64,000 bases of DNA from Conus ventricosus. Taxonomy: Eukaryota > Mollusca > Gastropoda > Neogastropoda > Conidae. The translations under genes were made by a program, and so were the position numbers. Shown here one piece after another: positions 20,463 to 31,635 of the stretch. Every line of letters begins with the position of its first letter. Position 1 is the stretch's first letter. The notes under the pieces are model-generated. The model saw only the letters and a program-made list of their open reading frames with translations, did not search any database and was not told the origin of the DNA. Location of the stretch: assembly GCA_018398815.1 (NCBI GenBank), contig CM031620.1, forward strand, positions 62,784,485 to 62,848,484, given 5' to 3'.

Positions 20463-20729
20463 TAATATATCCCGGCGTCAACCAGGCTCGAGAGATACAG
20501 GCACCTGCAGTGTTGGTCAGGAAATTTTGAGCAACACTCTCAGAAACGCATCCATTAAGTGGATGAAACTCAACTGTGTGGTCCCAGTCTTTCCAACTGA
20601 GTCCGAAGCAAACTCAGCTCTGGGTGGGTGCCGGTCGGGGCAGTAGATCCCGCATGACTCTGATGGGATTCGAACCCACGACCTCCCAGCCGGAGATCCG
20701 CGACGCTAACCACTTCACCACGGCGGCTG
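20463..20729 (-). mobile_element. tRNA-derived head of the right foldback arm
   Basis: Reverse-complement relative of 18568-18838, with the B box read as GGGATTCGAACCCACGACC on the plus strand. It differs at many positions (for example GGGTGGGTGCCGGTCGGGGC), so this is an old copy rather than a recent palindromic duplication. Confidence 0.8.
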
Positions 20730-20756
20730 GTATTATCTACACTCTTATAAATCAAT

Positions 20757-21392
20757 TTAGGAAATTGCAATCTCTCTTGCTTTAAAAGCTTTGTACATGT
20801 AAATGCAGAGGTTTTTCACAGTTTTTGCATTAACAGAGGATAACAATAGATTAAGATGGAAAACACTTGTTATTCTGTAATATTTTGGAGCGATCAACTG
20901 TAAGACAAAATGAACCTCGTTTTCTTCAATATTCTTACAGAATGGACATAACAGATCATTAGGTGTAGAATTCCTGTATCTATAGTAATGAACAGTTAGG
21001 TCTGATACACCAAAGCGAAACAATGACATTATATGTTTTATGTGTCTCTCCATATCTAATTGTAAGTACAGTCTCTTCATATCTAATTGTAAGTACAGCG
21101 CATTATAATCACAAAATCTATATATTTGCCCACATGATCTTGCCAGTTTTGCCATCTACATTCAGTAAGTCGCTGCTTAAACAAACTAAAAAAAATCATT
21201 TGCACCTCCAATACCTGGGTTCAACCAAACATATCCAAAGCCATTCTGAAACAGACATAATCTTATATTTGTCACCCAGTTCTTTTTGCCTTTCTGATCT
21301 AAATGTAATAGCATTAGATACGCTTTCTTTGGTAGCCTGTGTTCATCCATTTGTACTAAATTTAAGCAGTAGCGAATACATTGATTGAGTTG
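20757..21392 (-). pseudogene. Non-LTR retrotransposon C-terminal fragment
   Basis: On the minus strand: MERHIKHIMSLFRFGVSDLT, VHYYRYRNSTPNDLLCPFCK, NIEENEVHFVLQLIAPKYYR, then LNLLLSSVNAKTVKNLCIYM and YKAFKAREIA. The LCPFC...ENEVHFVLxCPxY pattern is the Cys-His motif at the end of LINE reverse transcriptases, here with a small insertion before PKYY. An imperfect 27-bp duplication (RLYLQLDM repeated) is seen at 21045-21100. Only the C-terminal 150 or so residues remain. This fragment is unlike the two plus-strand LINE fragments. Confidence 0.75.
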
Positions 21393-21402
21393 GAGAGAGA
21401 GA

Positions 21403-21437
<35 letters not shown>

Positions 21438-22196
21438 GAATTAATTGTGCTTGAATCGAAGAACACATGTCTACCTCGAGACCGTTTGCAGTGAATTTCT
21501 GAATTATGTGCTGGGGTGCAGGCTTCAAAAGTGTTCATGGAGCTGATATGCCTTCTGTCTGGATGTGATTCATCAAGAGATTAGATCAAGTCACTGAAGT
21601 GTCTTCAAAGAACACGCGTTTGATTTTCTTCGTGATGGACAGATCACCAAGGAACCCAGTTTTTTCTGGGCTGTGATTGGAAATCTGAGGGAGTGAATAT
21701 TGTTTGAGATGTTTCAGTGATGGATAGTCAGATTTGTGAAACCTGACAAATTATCTTTCCAAAACGTGACATCTCACACACAAAATGTTGATAGGCGTAC
21801 ACGCAGACAGCAAGACGAGAGTAGTGACGTACTGTAACGATGACTTCACCTTTGGAAAGCAGTGGAGTTTAGTCAGAAGCCTGATGTGACACCAGATGTG
21901 TATAATATGGTAACATCCGAAAAGAACATAAGATGTTGAGACTGGCAGAGCCCAGCTAGCAGAGGAGATGACCCAACCTCACATCCCACCACCATCCACC
22001 AACACCATCTGTCCCACCCTGCTTTTTATAAAAGCGACAGTAATCAGGTGGGTTAGAAATCACACTGGATATTTCCAGGTTCCTATCTCAAGATATTTTT
22101 TATCTTAGAGTCTTAAAACTTTATGTTTTCAAATATATCAACAACTTAAGGAGGACGTCCGAACTTTTGACAGTGAGGTTTGTTCATATTTAGTCG

Positions 22197-22198
<2 letters not shown>
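21393..22198. other. Gene-free stretch with (GA)n
   Basis: GA run at 21393-21437, then unique DNA with no coding signal, ending at a (GT)n array. Confidence 0.65.

Positions 22199-22257
<59 letters not shown>
22199..22257. repeat. (GT)n microsatellite
   Basis: Pure GT run of about 58 bp. Confidence 0.97.
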
Positions 22258-22260
<3 letters not shown>

Positions 22261-22506
22261 TCGGTTGTAATACGGTTTCAGTCGTAATTGTTGTTAATGT
22301 TAAAATTATGCCATTTTCCGACATGAAATGCAGTTTGGGATGGGTCCCCATATGAACAAACTTGGGGGCTGTAATACATGTGCGTAGATAAGTTAGTAAA
22401 CGTGAAATTGCAATAGGCAGGCCTATGTGAAGTAATCCCTTAAAAAATCTTAAATAAATGTTAGCGAACCGCCCAGAGAACGTGGACAAACGAGTCACAA
22501 GACAAA

Positions 22507-22549
22507 ACACAACGCGTTTCGACCTCTTAGGTCTTCGTCAGGTGATATA
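22507..22549 (-). ncRNA. Hammerhead-ribozyme-like core, left palindrome arm
   Basis: The same motif order on the minus strand: TCGTCAG (22535-22541) is the complement of CTGACGA, and TTTC (22517-22520) of GAAA, with the GACCTCTTAGGTC hairpin between. The two cores point toward the outside of the palindrome. Confidence 0.4.
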
Positions 22550-22713
22550 TAAACGAATAAAACAACGAAAATTCACTTAGCTTGATCGCTTCAGATCGCT
22601 TAGGGTTCAGCGCAAGGAAGAAGGCCTTCATTCAACGCCTTCTTCCTTGCGCTGAACCCTAAGCGATCTGAAGCGATCAAAGCTAAGTGAATTTTCGTTG
22701 TTTTATTCGTTTA

Positions 22714-22760
22714 TATATCACCTGACGAAGACCTAAGAGGTCGAAACGCGTTGTGTTTTG
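22714..22760 (+). ncRNA. Hammerhead-ribozyme-like core, right palindrome arm
   Basis: Reading 5' to 3': CAC (22719-22721), CTGACGA (22722-22728), a GACCT-AAG-AGGTC hairpin (22730-22742) as stem II, GAAA (22743-22746), an overlapping self-complementary ACGCGT (22746-22751) that could form a short or dimeric stem III, then T and GTG (22753-22755) able to pair with the first CAC. This fits a minimal hammerhead as described for Penelope-like retroelements. Caveats: there is an extra A between the core and stem II, and the cleavage triplet would be GTT, not the favoured GTC. Confidence 0.4.
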
Positions 22761-22817
22761 TCTTGTGATCGTTTGTCCACGTTCTCTGGGCGGTTCGCTA
22801 ACATTTATTTAAGATTT

Positions 22818-23399
22818 GTTTAGATTTCCGCCTGCAGTCGTCTCGCTTTGCAACTAGACCCTTAAAAAAAGCCTTGTCAATTTCGAAATTTCTCGAAAAG
22901 CCAAGCTGCTTAGTCAGAACCTTCTACTAAGTAATTTTCTGAGTTAATGTATTTTCGTAAAAGTCTGTTTGGATTGTTGTTATAGCGATTTTTAAATCAG
23001 GGTGGCTTTTTGCAGTCGATCTGATTTAGGATTTTGTGGGTTCGCTTATGTTGTTGTTTTTTTCTGCGTCATAAAAGATGATTTTGTGTCATCGAACATT
23101 GCCGTTTCACGATATGTGTGATTCTGTTTGGTCTGTTTTGATCAGAAACTAATCACTAAAAAATGAATTTTGCAGTTGACTAATCTGCTGAAATCTGTAG
23201 AAAACCATGCTTGATTCTTGGTGATATTAATGATGCAAACTGCAATATTACGATACATATGGGTATTTGACAGGGATGCAGCGGGCGTATGGCTGTCAGT
23301 TACGTTTGAGTTTACTAAAGTGAGGTGTATAAACAATAAATGTTAATTTTGTAGCATTTATGTAGCACTGCTCAGCAGCACCGGATTGACGGCGTTTGC
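22818..23399. other. Gene-free stretch
   Basis: AT-rich unique DNA; nothing supported. Confidence 0.6.
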
Positions 23400-23402
23400 T
23401 TT

Positions 23403-23860
23403 TTGGTCCACAGGACGGGGTCTTCCTTTGCCTGTTTGGTCCATAGGACGGGGTCTTCCTTTGCCTGTTTGGTCCATAGGACGGGGTCTTCCTTTGCCTG
23501 TTTGGTCCATAGGATGGGGTCTTCCTTTGCCTGTTTGGTCCATAGGACGGGGTCTTCCTTTGCCTGTTTGGTCATAGGACGGGGTCTTCCTTTGCCTGTT
23601 TGGTCCATAGGACGGGGTCTTCCTTTGCCTGTTTGGTCCAAGGACGGGGTCTTCCTTTGCCTGTTTGGTCCATAGGACGGGGTCTTCCTTTGCCTGTTTG
23701 GTCCATAGGACGGGGTCTTCCTTTGCCTGTTTGGTCCATAGGACGGGGTCTTCCTTTGCCTGTTTGGTCCATAGGACGGGGTCTTCCTTTGCCTGTTTGG
23801 TCCATAGGACGGGGTCTTCCTTTGCCTGTTTGGTCCATAGGATGGGGTCTTCCTTTGCCT
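23403..23860 (-). repeat. 33-bp minisatellite, 14 units, open on both strands
   Basis: Unit GGTCCATAGGACGGGGTCTT plus CCTTTGCCTGTTT. Because 33 is divisible by three, each strand encodes an 11-residue repeat: MDQTGKGRPRP or KQAKEDPVLWT on the minus strand and WSIGRGLPLPV or HRTGSSFACLV on the plus. Two one-base deletions (near 23573 and 23640) shift frame. The array abuts the Helitron-like units exactly at 23861, and no flanking exon is seen, so a protein product is not supported. Confidence 0.93.
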
Positions 23861-23933
23861 GTTTTTGTACTCCCAGTTCTTATAGAACAGGGAGTACTTT
23901 AGAATGGGAACGAAGAAATGCTGTGTGTGTGTG

Positions 23934-23978
<45 letters not shown>

Positions 23979-25664
23979 TGTCTGTCTGTGTGTCCGTGGT
24001 CAAAATGTGTTCCACTCGCTCCAGACAAACTACTGGGCAGATCTTTCTGAAAATGTGTAGGTATGTTCATTATGGGCCACGGATGATGCCCGATGTTTTA
24101 GTTTACCGCTGTAGCCGTTACTAACGGCTGTAACGGCCTGTAACGGTTTTTCTTCTTTACGGAATATCTCAGAAAGTACTTGGCCGATCTTTGTAAAAAA
24201 TGAGCAGTTACGTTCATTTTGGGTCACGGATGATGCCCGATGTTTTAGTTTACCTCGTTATAGCCGTTTACTAACGGCTGTAACGCTTTTCTTCTTTATG
24301 GAATATCAGAAAGTACTTGGCCGATCTTTCTGAAAATTTGTAGGTATGTTCATTATAGGTCACGAATAATGCCCATGTTTTAGTTTACCCTTATAACCGT
24401 TACTAACGGCTGTAACGGCCTGTAACGGTTTTCTTCTTTATGGAATATCTCAGAAAGTACTTGGCCGACCTTTATGAAATTAGCAGGTATGTTCATTATG
24501 GGTCACAGATGATGCCTGATGTTTTAGTTTGCCCCGGTTATGCCGTTTACTAACGGTTGTAACGGCCTGTAACGGTTTTTCTTCTTTACGGAATATATCA
24601 GAAAGTACTTAGCCGATTTATAAGCCGTTTGGATGATCTTGTGACAAATCGGATCCTCTGTCCATATGTAAGTGATGTAATGCTGAAAATGGATTAAACA
24701 ACCGTTAAAAACCGTTTATTCTGCCGTTATTTCTTATATATAGGTGGACTTTAATGAAATTGATATATAGAAAGGTTATCACCAACAAATGGCATTTCTA
24801 TATAGTGTTTCAAATTTGACCGTTAAAAACCGTTATTCTTCACATATTGTCCAATTTGGATGAAATTTGGTATGTACACAGGCTTTAGCCCAGTGAGGAC
24901 TAAAATACCAGTTTCAAGGTGTATATCGGTTATATAAGCGCAGTTATTTTACCGTTATGTTTTGTATGTTGGTGGGTTTAAATGAAATTTTGTATATAGA
25001 AAGGTTATCACCCACAAATGGCACTTCCATGTAGTGTTTCAAAATCTGACCGTTAAAAACCGTTATTCTTGACATATTGTCCGATTTGGATGAAATTTGG
25101 TATATACACAGGCTTTAGCCCAGTGAGGACTAAAATACCGGTTTAAAAAGTGTACATTGGTTATATAACCGTTAAACCGTTATTTTGCCGTTATTTTTTA
25201 TATGCTGGTGGGTTTTAATGAAATTTTGTATATAGAAAGGTCATCACACACAAATGGCACTTCCATGTAGTGTTTCAAAATCTGACCGTTAAAAACGGTT
25301 ATTCTTGACATATTGTCCGATTTGGATGAAATTTGGTATGTACACAGGTTTTAGCCCAGTGATGACTAAAATACCAGTTTCAAAAGTATACATCGGATAA
25401 ATAACCGTTAAAACCGTTATTTTCCCTTTATTTCTTATCTCACAAAGCACTTGGCCGATTTATAAGCGGTTTTGAAAACTGGGAGTACGTTTTATATGCT
25501 TCGCATCTTGTTTTTTTTACACTAAACAAAACGTCATGAGTTCTTCCATATGTATGTTACCTAAATGAGTGCAAGTGTTTTGCTTATTTAGTCTTGAATA
25601 GCATTTCGTTCCCTTAAGAACATGTTCATCGACATACACCTTTGTAATTTTAAAACAAATTTAC
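23861..25664 (+). mobile_element. Helitron-like tandem unit 1
   Basis: Starts GTTTTTGTACTCCCAG with a hairpin (GTACTCCC / GGGAGTAC), then GGGAACGAAGAAATGCTG and a GT/CTGT run, a TGGTCAAAATGTGTTCCACT block, four roughly 150-bp TAACGG-bearing repeats (to about 24610), three roughly 235-bp repeats with GATGAAATTTGGTATGTACA and CCGTTAAAAACCGTT, and a tail ACTGGGAGTACG with ATATGCTTCGCATCTTG. The leader and GATGAAATTTGGTAT motif match the minus-strand Helitron's internal repeats in the same relative orientation. No transposase coding. Confidence 0.7.
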
Positions 25665-27124
25665 AGTTTTTGTACTCCAGCTCTTAAAAACAGGGAGTAC
25701 TTTAGAATGGGAACGAAGAAATGCTGTCTGTGTGTCTGTCTGTCTGTCTGTGTGTCCGTGGTCAAAATGTGTTCCACTCGCTCCAGACAAAACTACTGGG
25801 CCGATCTTTCTGAAAATTTGTAGGTATGTTCATTATGGGTCACGGATGATGCCCGACGTTTAGTTTACCGTTACAGCCGTTATTAACGGCTGTAACGGTT
25901 TTTCTTCTTTACGGAATATCTCAGAAAGTACTTGGCCGACCTTTATGAAAATTAGCAGGTATGTTCATTTTGGATCACGAATGATGCCTGATGTTTTAAT
26001 TTGCCCCGTTATAGCCGTTACTAACGGTTGTAACGGCATGTATCGGTTTTTCTTCTTTATGGAATATCTCAGAAAGTACTTGGCCAATTTATAAGCGGTT
26101 TGGATGATCTTGTGACAAATCGGATCCTCTGTCCATATGTAAGTGATGTAATGCTGAAAATGGATTAAACAACCGTTAAAAACCGTTATTCTGCCGTTAT
26201 TTCTTATATATAGGTGGATTTTAATGAAATTGGTATATAGAAATGTTATCACACACAAATGGGACTTCCATGCAGTGTTTCAAAATTTGACCGTTAAAAA
26301 CCGTTATTCTTCACATATTGTCCAATTTGGATGAAATTTGGTATGTACACAGGCTTTAGCCCAGTGAGGACTAAAATACCGGTTTCAAAGGTGTATATCG
26401 GTTATATAAGGGCAGTTATTTTACCGTTATGTTTTGTATGTTGGTGGGTTTTAATGAAATTTTGTATATAGAAAGGTTATCACCCACAAATGGCACTTCC
26501 ATGTAGTGTTTCAAAATCTGACCGTTAAAAACCGTTATTCTTGACATATTGTCCGATTTGGATGAAATTTGGTATATACACAGGCTTTAGCCCAGTGAGG
26601 ACTAAAATACCGGTTTAAAAAGTGTACATTGGTTATATAACCGTTAAACCGTTATTTTGCCGTTATTTTTTATATGCTGGTGGGTTTTAATGAAATTTTG
26701 TATATAGAAAGGTCATCACACACAAATGGCACTTCCATGTAGTGTTTCAAAATCTGACCGTTAAAAACCGTTATTCTTGACATATTGTCCGATTTGGATG
26801 AAATTTGGTATGTACACAGGTTTTAGCCAGTGAGGACTAAAATATCAGTTTCAAAAGTATACATCGGATAAATAACCGTTATTTTCCCTTTATTTCTTAT
26901 CTCACAAAGCACTTGGCCGATTTATAAGCGGTTTTGAAAACTGGGAGTACGTTTATATGCTTCGCATCTTGTTTTTCTTTACACTAAACAAAACGTCATG
27001 AGTTCTTCCATATGTATGTTACCTAAATGAGTGCAAGTGTTTTGCTTATTTAGTCTTGAATAGCATTTCGTTCCTTAAGAACATGTTCATCGACATACAC
27101 CTTTGTAATTTTAAACAAATTTAC
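25665..27124 (+). mobile_element. Helitron-like tandem unit 2
   Basis: Head-to-tail copy of the preceding unit, 1460 bp. It is shorter because it has two instead of four TAACGG-bearing 150-bp repeats. The GT run is replaced by CTGTCTGTCTGT. The remainder is nearly identical to unit 1, including the tail and the 160-bp linker with GTTCTTCCATATGTATGTTA. Confidence 0.8.
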
Positions 27125-27549
27125 AGTTTTTGTACTCCCAGCTCTTAAAAACAGGGAGTACTTTAGAATGGGAACGAAGAAATGCTGTCTGTGTGTCTGT
27201 CTGTCTGTCTGTGTGTCCGTGGTCAAAATGTGTTCCACTCGCTCCAGACAAAACTACTGGGCCGATCTTTCTGAAAATTTGTAGGTATGTTCATTATGGG
27301 TCACGGATGATGCCCGACGTTTAGTTTACCGTTACAGCCGTTATTAACGGCTGTAACGGTTTTTCTTCTTTACGGAATATCTCAGAAAGTACTTGGCCGA
27401 CCTTTATGAAAATTAGCAGGTATGTTCATTTGGATCACGAATGATGCCTGATGTTTTAATTTGCCCCGTTATAGCCGTTACTAACGGTTGTAACGGCATG
27501 TATCGGTTTTTCTTCTTTATGGAATATTCAGAAAGTACTTGGCCAATTT
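27125..27549 (+). mobile_element. Helitron-like tandem unit 3, truncated by the gap
   Basis: Repeats the first 425 bp of unit 2 almost base for base, then runs into the N block. The assembly evidently broke inside this array, so the true number of units is unknown. Confidence 0.85.
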
Positions 27550-28549
27550 NNNNNNNNNNNNNNNNNNNNNNNNNNNNNNNNNNNNNNNNNNNNNNNNNNN
27601 NNNNNNNNNNNNNNNNNNNNNNNNNNNNNNNNNNNNNNNNNNNNNNNNNNNNNNNNNNNNNNNNNNNNNNNNNNNNNNNNNNNNNNNNNNNNNNNNNNNN
27701 NNNNNNNNNNNNNNNNNNNNNNNNNNNNNNNNNNNNNNNNNNNNNNNNNNNNNNNNNNNNNNNNNNNNNNNNNNNNNNNNNNNNNNNNNNNNNNNNNNNN
27801 NNNNNNNNNNNNNNNNNNNNNNNNNNNNNNNNNNNNNNNNNNNNNNNNNNNNNNNNNNNNNNNNNNNNNNNNNNNNNNNNNNNNNNNNNNNNNNNNNNNN
27901 NNNNNNNNNNNNNNNNNNNNNNNNNNNNNNNNNNNNNNNNNNNNNNNNNNNNNNNNNNNNNNNNNNNNNNNNNNNNNNNNNNNNNNNNNNNNNNNNNNNN
28001 NNNNNNNNNNNNNNNNNNNNNNNNNNNNNNNNNNNNNNNNNNNNNNNNNNNNNNNNNNNNNNNNNNNNNNNNNNNNNNNNNNNNNNNNNNNNNNNNNNNN
28101 NNNNNNNNNNNNNNNNNNNNNNNNNNNNNNNNNNNNNNNNNNNNNNNNNNNNNNNNNNNNNNNNNNNNNNNNNNNNNNNNNNNNNNNNNNNNNNNNNNNN
28201 NNNNNNNNNNNNNNNNNNNNNNNNNNNNNNNNNNNNNNNNNNNNNNNNNNNNNNNNNNNNNNNNNNNNNNNNNNNNNNNNNNNNNNNNNNNNNNNNNNNN
28301 NNNNNNNNNNNNNNNNNNNNNNNNNNNNNNNNNNNNNNNNNNNNNNNNNNNNNNNNNNNNNNNNNNNNNNNNNNNNNNNNNNNNNNNNNNNNNNNNNNNN
28401 NNNNNNNNNNNNNNNNNNNNNNNNNNNNNNNNNNNNNNNNNNNNNNNNNNNNNNNNNNNNNNNNNNNNNNNNNNNNNNNNNNNNNNNNNNNNNNNNNNNN
28501 NNNNNNNNNNNNNNNNNNNNNNNNNNNNNNNNNNNNNNNNNNNNNNNNN
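27550..28549. other. Scaffold gap, 1000 N
   Basis: Exactly 1000 unknown bases, a conventional placeholder length, so its size carries no information. Open frames spanning it are meaningless. Confidence 1.
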
Positions 28550-28745
28550 TCGAGCTGATGTACAGTGGTTTTATGGTGGTCAGAAGCGTCGCGTGTTTCA
28601 ATTCTCGTCGTTTGAGGCGGACAGGGAGGTGGCGTCGTGTCTGATTAATTTGATGAACATGAGAAGTTGTTGGCCGCTCCTCGGTTGGGCCCCATCCCTT
28701 TGGATAGGTGGTTTTTTTTTTTTTTTTTTTCCCGCTCGTCTTCAG
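28550..28745 (+). other. Possible coding remnant next to the gap
   Basis: One open frame from the gap edge reads RADVQWFYGGQKRRVFQFSS, FEADREVASCLINLMNMRSC and so on. Composition is more protein-like than the repeats around it, but there is no donor consensus, no second copy and no recognised family. It could equally be transposon or UTR sequence. Confidence 0.25.
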
Positions 28746-29133
28746 TAGCAGGGAGGAAGCGGCTGTTAAGGGGCGGGCCGCGGGAGGGGGAGGGTTGCGA
28801 TGCTCGAGCGTAAAGCTATTTGGGGGAGGTCAACCGTTGCATGCGCAGGTTCTCTCTCTGTGTGTGTGTTGTGTGTGTGGGTGGTGTGTGTGTGTGTGTC
28901 CCTCTCTCTCCTCTCTCTCTGCAAGTACTTTCGAAAAGCATGTCCCGCTTGTCTTTCTCCGATCTCTATTTCTGTCTAGCTCTACATTATTCCCACAGAA
29001 ATGTGACCATATCAAAAGGAAACTGGAATTTTTGTTACTTGTAGCCTGTTATGAATGTTAAACGGTTGTACGCAGAGTATGCACTGTGTGGGCGCGATGA
29101 TCTATGTTTTGTAGATTGTTAGCTTGAGAAAAT

Positions 29134-29193
<60 letters not shown>

Positions 29194-29807
29194 TTCCATC
29201 GTCTCTTTCACAATTTCTTTTTGTTTCTTTTTAAATCTGTCTCCAGTAAATATGAACATTGCTGAAGATGTTAACACCCGCGCCATTTTGACAGGAACTG
29301 TTGTAATGAGAATGGTGATAATGATGATGAGATGATGATGATGATGATTGTTATTGTTGTAGCTATCCTTTTCGTTGTTGTTGGTGGTGGTTGTCATTAT
29401 TGTGTTGCTGTTGTTGATGTTTATCATAATTTTTTTTGTTTGTTTTTTTGTTTGCATCGTCTCTCAATTCTATGAATGTGCGATCAGTCGGTCGGTCGGT
29501 CGGACAGTCAATCTGTCTGTCTGTCTGTCTGCCCCTTCTCTCTCTCTCTCTCTCTTTCACTCTCTCCTCTCTCTGGATATTGCCCCTTCCGCCCTACTGC
29601 TTTAATGCCTTTTGTCTTTTTTTTTTTTTTTTTGACATACATGGTTTTCTTTTCCTTTTTTTTCTGTCTTTTTATTTTTATTTATTTTTATTTTTTGTTT
29701 CTTTTCTTCTCATGGCTTTTCTAGTTTGATGTCGTACCCACCTAATTGTTCTCCTTGATATGGGGAGATGGTCTCTTCATTACATTAGCTGTTTTGTCAT
29801 TCCTCTG

Positions 29808-29863
<56 letters not shown>

Positions 29864-30188
29864 CACTGCTTCTTCTTGTCTGTCTGTTGTCTGTCTCCAG
29901 TTACTTTGGGCCTGAGCATTTTAGTGTTACAGGGCTTTTTGTGATTGATATCGCACCTTCTACCCACCTCCGTCTTCTAATTTCTTTGTTTTCTGTATAC
30001 GTGGAATGTTTTTCCCTTTTTTTTTTTTTTTTTTTCTTTTTTTTTTTTTTGAAAAAAAAACCCAACCTGTCATGGCTTTTTTGTTTGATGTTTTTTCCCA
30101 CTGTTCCTTGGCACGGACAGATGGCCCACCTTATTGTGTTGGTTCTCTTCTCTCTCTCTCTCTGTCTCTTCTGTCTCTCTCTCTTCTC

Positions 30189-30257
<69 letters not shown>

Positions 30258-30980
30258 CCTTTCTTTTTTTTTTACTCGATCCTCTCCTTTTTATCCTTAA
30301 TTTATTATGTTGCAGTCTTTTGTTCTGTTCATAAGATTGTAGTTGATTGGGATTTAGAGGTCGAAAATATAAATAAATACTATCAGAAAAACATGCTTTG
30401 TTCAAAATATAGTAAAATATTGAGTTGAAATGTCTAGGACATTTTTGACGAAAGTTTTCCATTATTATTGTTATTATTATTATTATGAGAGAATATTGAT
30501 GGTGGTGATGATGATTGATGATGATGATGATAGTATTGGTGATGGTGAAGATGATTGCTGTTCTCGGACTCCTACAGCAATTTCATTGTGTCTTCACGGA
30601 TACAAGTTCTTATGGTTCTGTTTGACTTAAAATGTGTAGTGTAGGATTGATATGGTATACCAAGTTGGACGGTGCGGAGTGGTGGGGGAGAAACGTGGTT
30701 TGGAAGATTTCTCCATTTGTTGCCCATTCTCCCTTTGCGTGACTCGCGATTATCCAACAGACTTTCGTATACTACGTAAAGGGCCATCCTGATTGTTTTT
30801 TTTTTTTTTTTTTCACGATGGTTGTAAACAGCTATTTTTTCACCATCATTCTCATGCATTTGTTTGCAGAATCTCTTTTCTAGATTTATTTTTGTTCAAA
30901 AGAGAGGAGGGGGAGGGGGGGGAGGGGGGAGGTGATTGTCTAGAAAATGAGGTTTGTGCTTGAACTCGTGTGTCGTGTGT

Positions 30981-31020
<40 letters not shown>

Positions 31021-31578
31021 TGGCGCGCGCGCGCGTGTGTGTTCGACTTGTGCGGATGTGGAGGGGGTAGGGGGTAGAGGCAGTGAGGGTCGGTGAAGGG
31101 GAAGGTGGCGCGGAGTGTCGCTAGAGCGGACCTGGGTGTGTGTGTGTGATGTGTTCGTGTGTAGTGGTGTGTGTGTGTGTAGAGAGAGAGAGAGGGGGGG
31201 GTTGGGGGGTGGGGAGGGAGGGTGTGTGAGGGAGGGAGGGGGGGAGGGAGAGAGAGAGAGAGGGAGGGAGAGGGGGGGGAGGGAGGAGAAGAGAGAGGAG
31301 GGAGAGGAGGAGAGAGTGCGAGAGTGAGAAGGCGTAAGTGCAATGAATGTTTTTCTTATAAACGGAAGGTTTAAATTCTACAGTAGATGCCCTATTTTGT
31401 GTGACTTGGTTGTGTGAAATACATTTATTCACACGAAGATTTGTCATGTTGCAATATTTGTCGTTTAGTGTTCATGTTTGTGAAACATGATGGTGTAATG
31501 TTGGTTTCAAAAACAAATTCCTTGATGGTTATATGAAAGAATGTTCGTAATGGATGGTGTTTTCTGAATGATTTTGCT

Positions 31579-31635
<57 letters not shown>

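Larger units (their letters stand above)
18568..20729. mobile_element. Foldback element: 820-bp inverted arms with tRNA-like outer ends
   Basis: The left arm (18568 to about 19385) and right arm (about 19912-20729) are reverse complements at roughly 80% by eye, with a 526-bp unique centre. Each outer end starts GCCGCCGTGGCGAAGTGGTTAGC with a GGGTTCGATTCC B box (reverse-complemented on the right). Further in, both carry CTCAGAAACGCATCCATTAA or its complement, ATATATTATG, ACCGGTATCGGCGAGTCCAT and GGAGGGCGCCACCACGTCC. It is either one foldback-type element or two head-facing insertions of the same long tRNA-headed family. No target-site duplication is evident. Confidence 0.85.
22445..22817. repeat. 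Near-perfect palindrome, 181-bp arms with 11-bp spacer
   Basis: The left arm (22445-22625) and right arm (22637-22817) are almost exact reverse complements; the only differences I see are two compensating one-base indels. The centre is AAGGAAGAAGGC, an 11-nt loop and GCCTTCTTCCTT. The arms contain a CTGACGA...GAAACGCGTT block on both strands, a sequence style I associate with Penelope-like element termini. It looks like a tail-to-tail inverted pair of retroelement ends. Confidence 0.93.

Noticed and set aside
23386..23902. Repetitive secreted protein (WSIGRGLPLPV or MDQTGKGRPRP repeats)
   Set aside because: Frame is broken by one-base deletions, both strands are equally open, and no signal peptide, splice site or unique flank is present.
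24090..27520. Telomere-like repeats because of TAACGG motifs
   Set aside because: The motif is embedded in 150- and 235-bp units and is not tandem at the 6-bp level; it is not TTAGGG-type.
27441..28748. 435-residue open frame and two others
   Set aside because: They span the 1000-N gap; the residues are undefined.
28820..29061. Cys/Val-rich secreted peptide
   Set aside because: It is driven by a GT run and CT-rich DNA with no homology or splice context.
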